The notes beneath the pieces were generated by a model. The model searched no databases and was not told the origin of the DNA. It was given only the letters and a program-made list of their open reading frames with translations. Positions 5,743 through 6,522 of a stretch of DNA of 6,522 nt are shown piece by piece. The stretch spans positions 1-6,522 of the forward strand of contig JAEZAW010000187.1 in assembly GCA_023430315.1 (NCBI GenBank). The letters run 5' to 3'. The position numbers and the translations under genes were made by a program. The first letter of the stretch is position 1; every line of letters begins with the position of its first letter. Source of the stretch: Pseudomonadota bacterium (GTDB lineage: Bacteria > Pseudomonadota > Alphaproteobacteria > Rhizobiales > Hyphomicrobiaceae).

Positions 5743-6522
5743 TCAGTTCACTTCGTTCTTGTAGCGCTCGACAATGGCCTTCTGCGCACCCGCCAGCTTC
5801 TTGAGATCCACCGGCTTGGCGCGCGCGTAGTCAGCTTCGGGCAGGAACTTGGTCTTGGCCTCGGCCGAAAGCTTATCGGCGAACACAGGCCGCAGGTACG
5901 CATTGCCCCACATGACCTGGCTCGCATCGGAGAGAACATAGTCCAGGATCTTCTTGCCGTTGTCGGCGTTCGGTCCGCCCTTTACGAGGCCCATCACATA
6001 CGGGAACACCACCGTGCCTTCCTTCGGAATGACGAAGCGGACTGGTGCCTTGTCCGTGTATTGCCCGCGATAGGCATTGAAGTCGTAGTCGAGCAGGATC
6101 GGGATCTCGCCCGAGATCACACGCGCGTATGACGTCTGCTTCGGCACGATCGGCTGGTTCTTGGCCAGCTCCTTGAAGAACTTGATCGCCGGATCGAGAT
6201 TTTCGTAGCTGCCGCCGAGCGCGAGATTGATGGCCATGACGCCGAGCTGGCCGACGGCAGCCGAGGTCGGATCGAGATAGCCGACGAGCCCTTTGTACTC
6301 AGGCTTCAGCAGATCTGCCCAGCTCTGCGGCACCGGGACCTTCCCTAGTGCCTGGGTATTGATGAAGAGACCGAGCGTGCCGGAGTGGATGGTGAACCAA
6401 TGACCGTCCGGGTCCTTGAGATCTGCAGGTATCTTCTCCCAGCCAGCGGGCTTATAGGGCGTGAGGATGCCGGCATTCATGGCGGGATCAGCCGCGATGC
6501 CGCCGAGGTACGTTACATCCGC
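5743..6522 (-). CDS. ABC importer periplasmic solute-binding protein (N-terminus beyond the window)
   Basis: The C-terminal 259 residues of a type II periplasmic binding protein of the PotD/FbpA-like cluster. The frame stays open to the right edge, and 14 codons before the internal Met at 6480 still read as family sequence (DVTYLGG), so that Met is not the start. The signal peptide and roughly 70-100 residues are missing. Visible landmarks, counted from the edge, are the hinge-region segment HSGTLGLFINTQAL (46-59), SWADLLKPEYKG (67-78), YLDPTSAAVG (82-91), a pocket-lining segment LLDYDFNAYRGQ (143-154) and the cross-over strand FPYVMGLVKG (173-182). The adjacent Tyr-Tyr pair typical of iron-binding FbpA proteins is not seen, which argues against ferric iron. 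The substrate is unknown; the downstream phosphodiesterase gene hints at a phosphodiester. This is the first visible gene of the operon; its promoter is outside the window. Confidence 0.93.
   Translation of the reverse strand, partial: ADVTYLGGIAADPAMNAGILTPYKPAGWEKIPADLKDPDGHWFTIHSGTLGLFINTQALGKVPVPQSWADLLKPEYKGLVGYLDPTSAAVGQLGVMAINLALGGSYENLDPAIKFFKELAKNQPIVPKQTSYARVISGEIPILLDYDFNAYRGQYTDKAPVRFVIPKEGTVVFPYVMGLVKGGPNADNGKKILDYVLSDASQVMWGNAYLRPVFADKLSAEAKTKFLPEADYARAKPVDLKKLAGAQKAIVERYKNEVN

Overview
The window is GC-rich and densely coded. Every gene I can support lies on the minus strand. Codon use, the PotA/FbpC-type transporter cassette and the tight gene overlaps fit an alphaproteobacterium, probably of the Rhizobiales (Hyphomicrobiales). 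That placement is inferred from general style, not from a marker gene.

The right two thirds (about 6522 down to 2186) is one operon read right to left. Its order is: a periplasmic solute-binding protein (N-terminus outside the window), a first inner-membrane permease, a second permease, a PotA/FbpC-type ATPase with a TOBE domain, and a calcineurin-like phosphodiesterase closely resembling GpdQ/CpdA. The last three junctions are very tight: 12 nt, a 4-nt ATGA overlap and a 1-nt TGATG overlap. The only loose junction is between binding protein and first permease. It is 49 nt long and holds a perfect 11-bp hairpin just upstream of a permease start that lacks a clear Shine-Dalgarno sequence. This layout would favour more binding protein than membrane subunits. 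Because a cytoplasmic phosphodiesterase is translationally coupled to the importer, I infer that the imported substrate may be a phosphodiester such as a glycerophosphodiester. The sequence does not prove this.

Positions 1598-2185 form a roughly 590-nt gap with no convincing gene. It holds two short, weak open frames, a short hairpin and a tentative promoter facing left.

Positions 1-1597 (minus strand) hold a second, unrelated metallophosphoesterase that runs off the left edge. It reads without interruption for 532 residues: an acidic N-terminal tail, about four membrane segments, then a calcineurin-like phosphoesterase domain with an unusually long insert. It is easy to miss because its stop codon is outside the window and shorter frames overlap it.

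No RNA genes, mobile elements or CRISPR arrays were seen.
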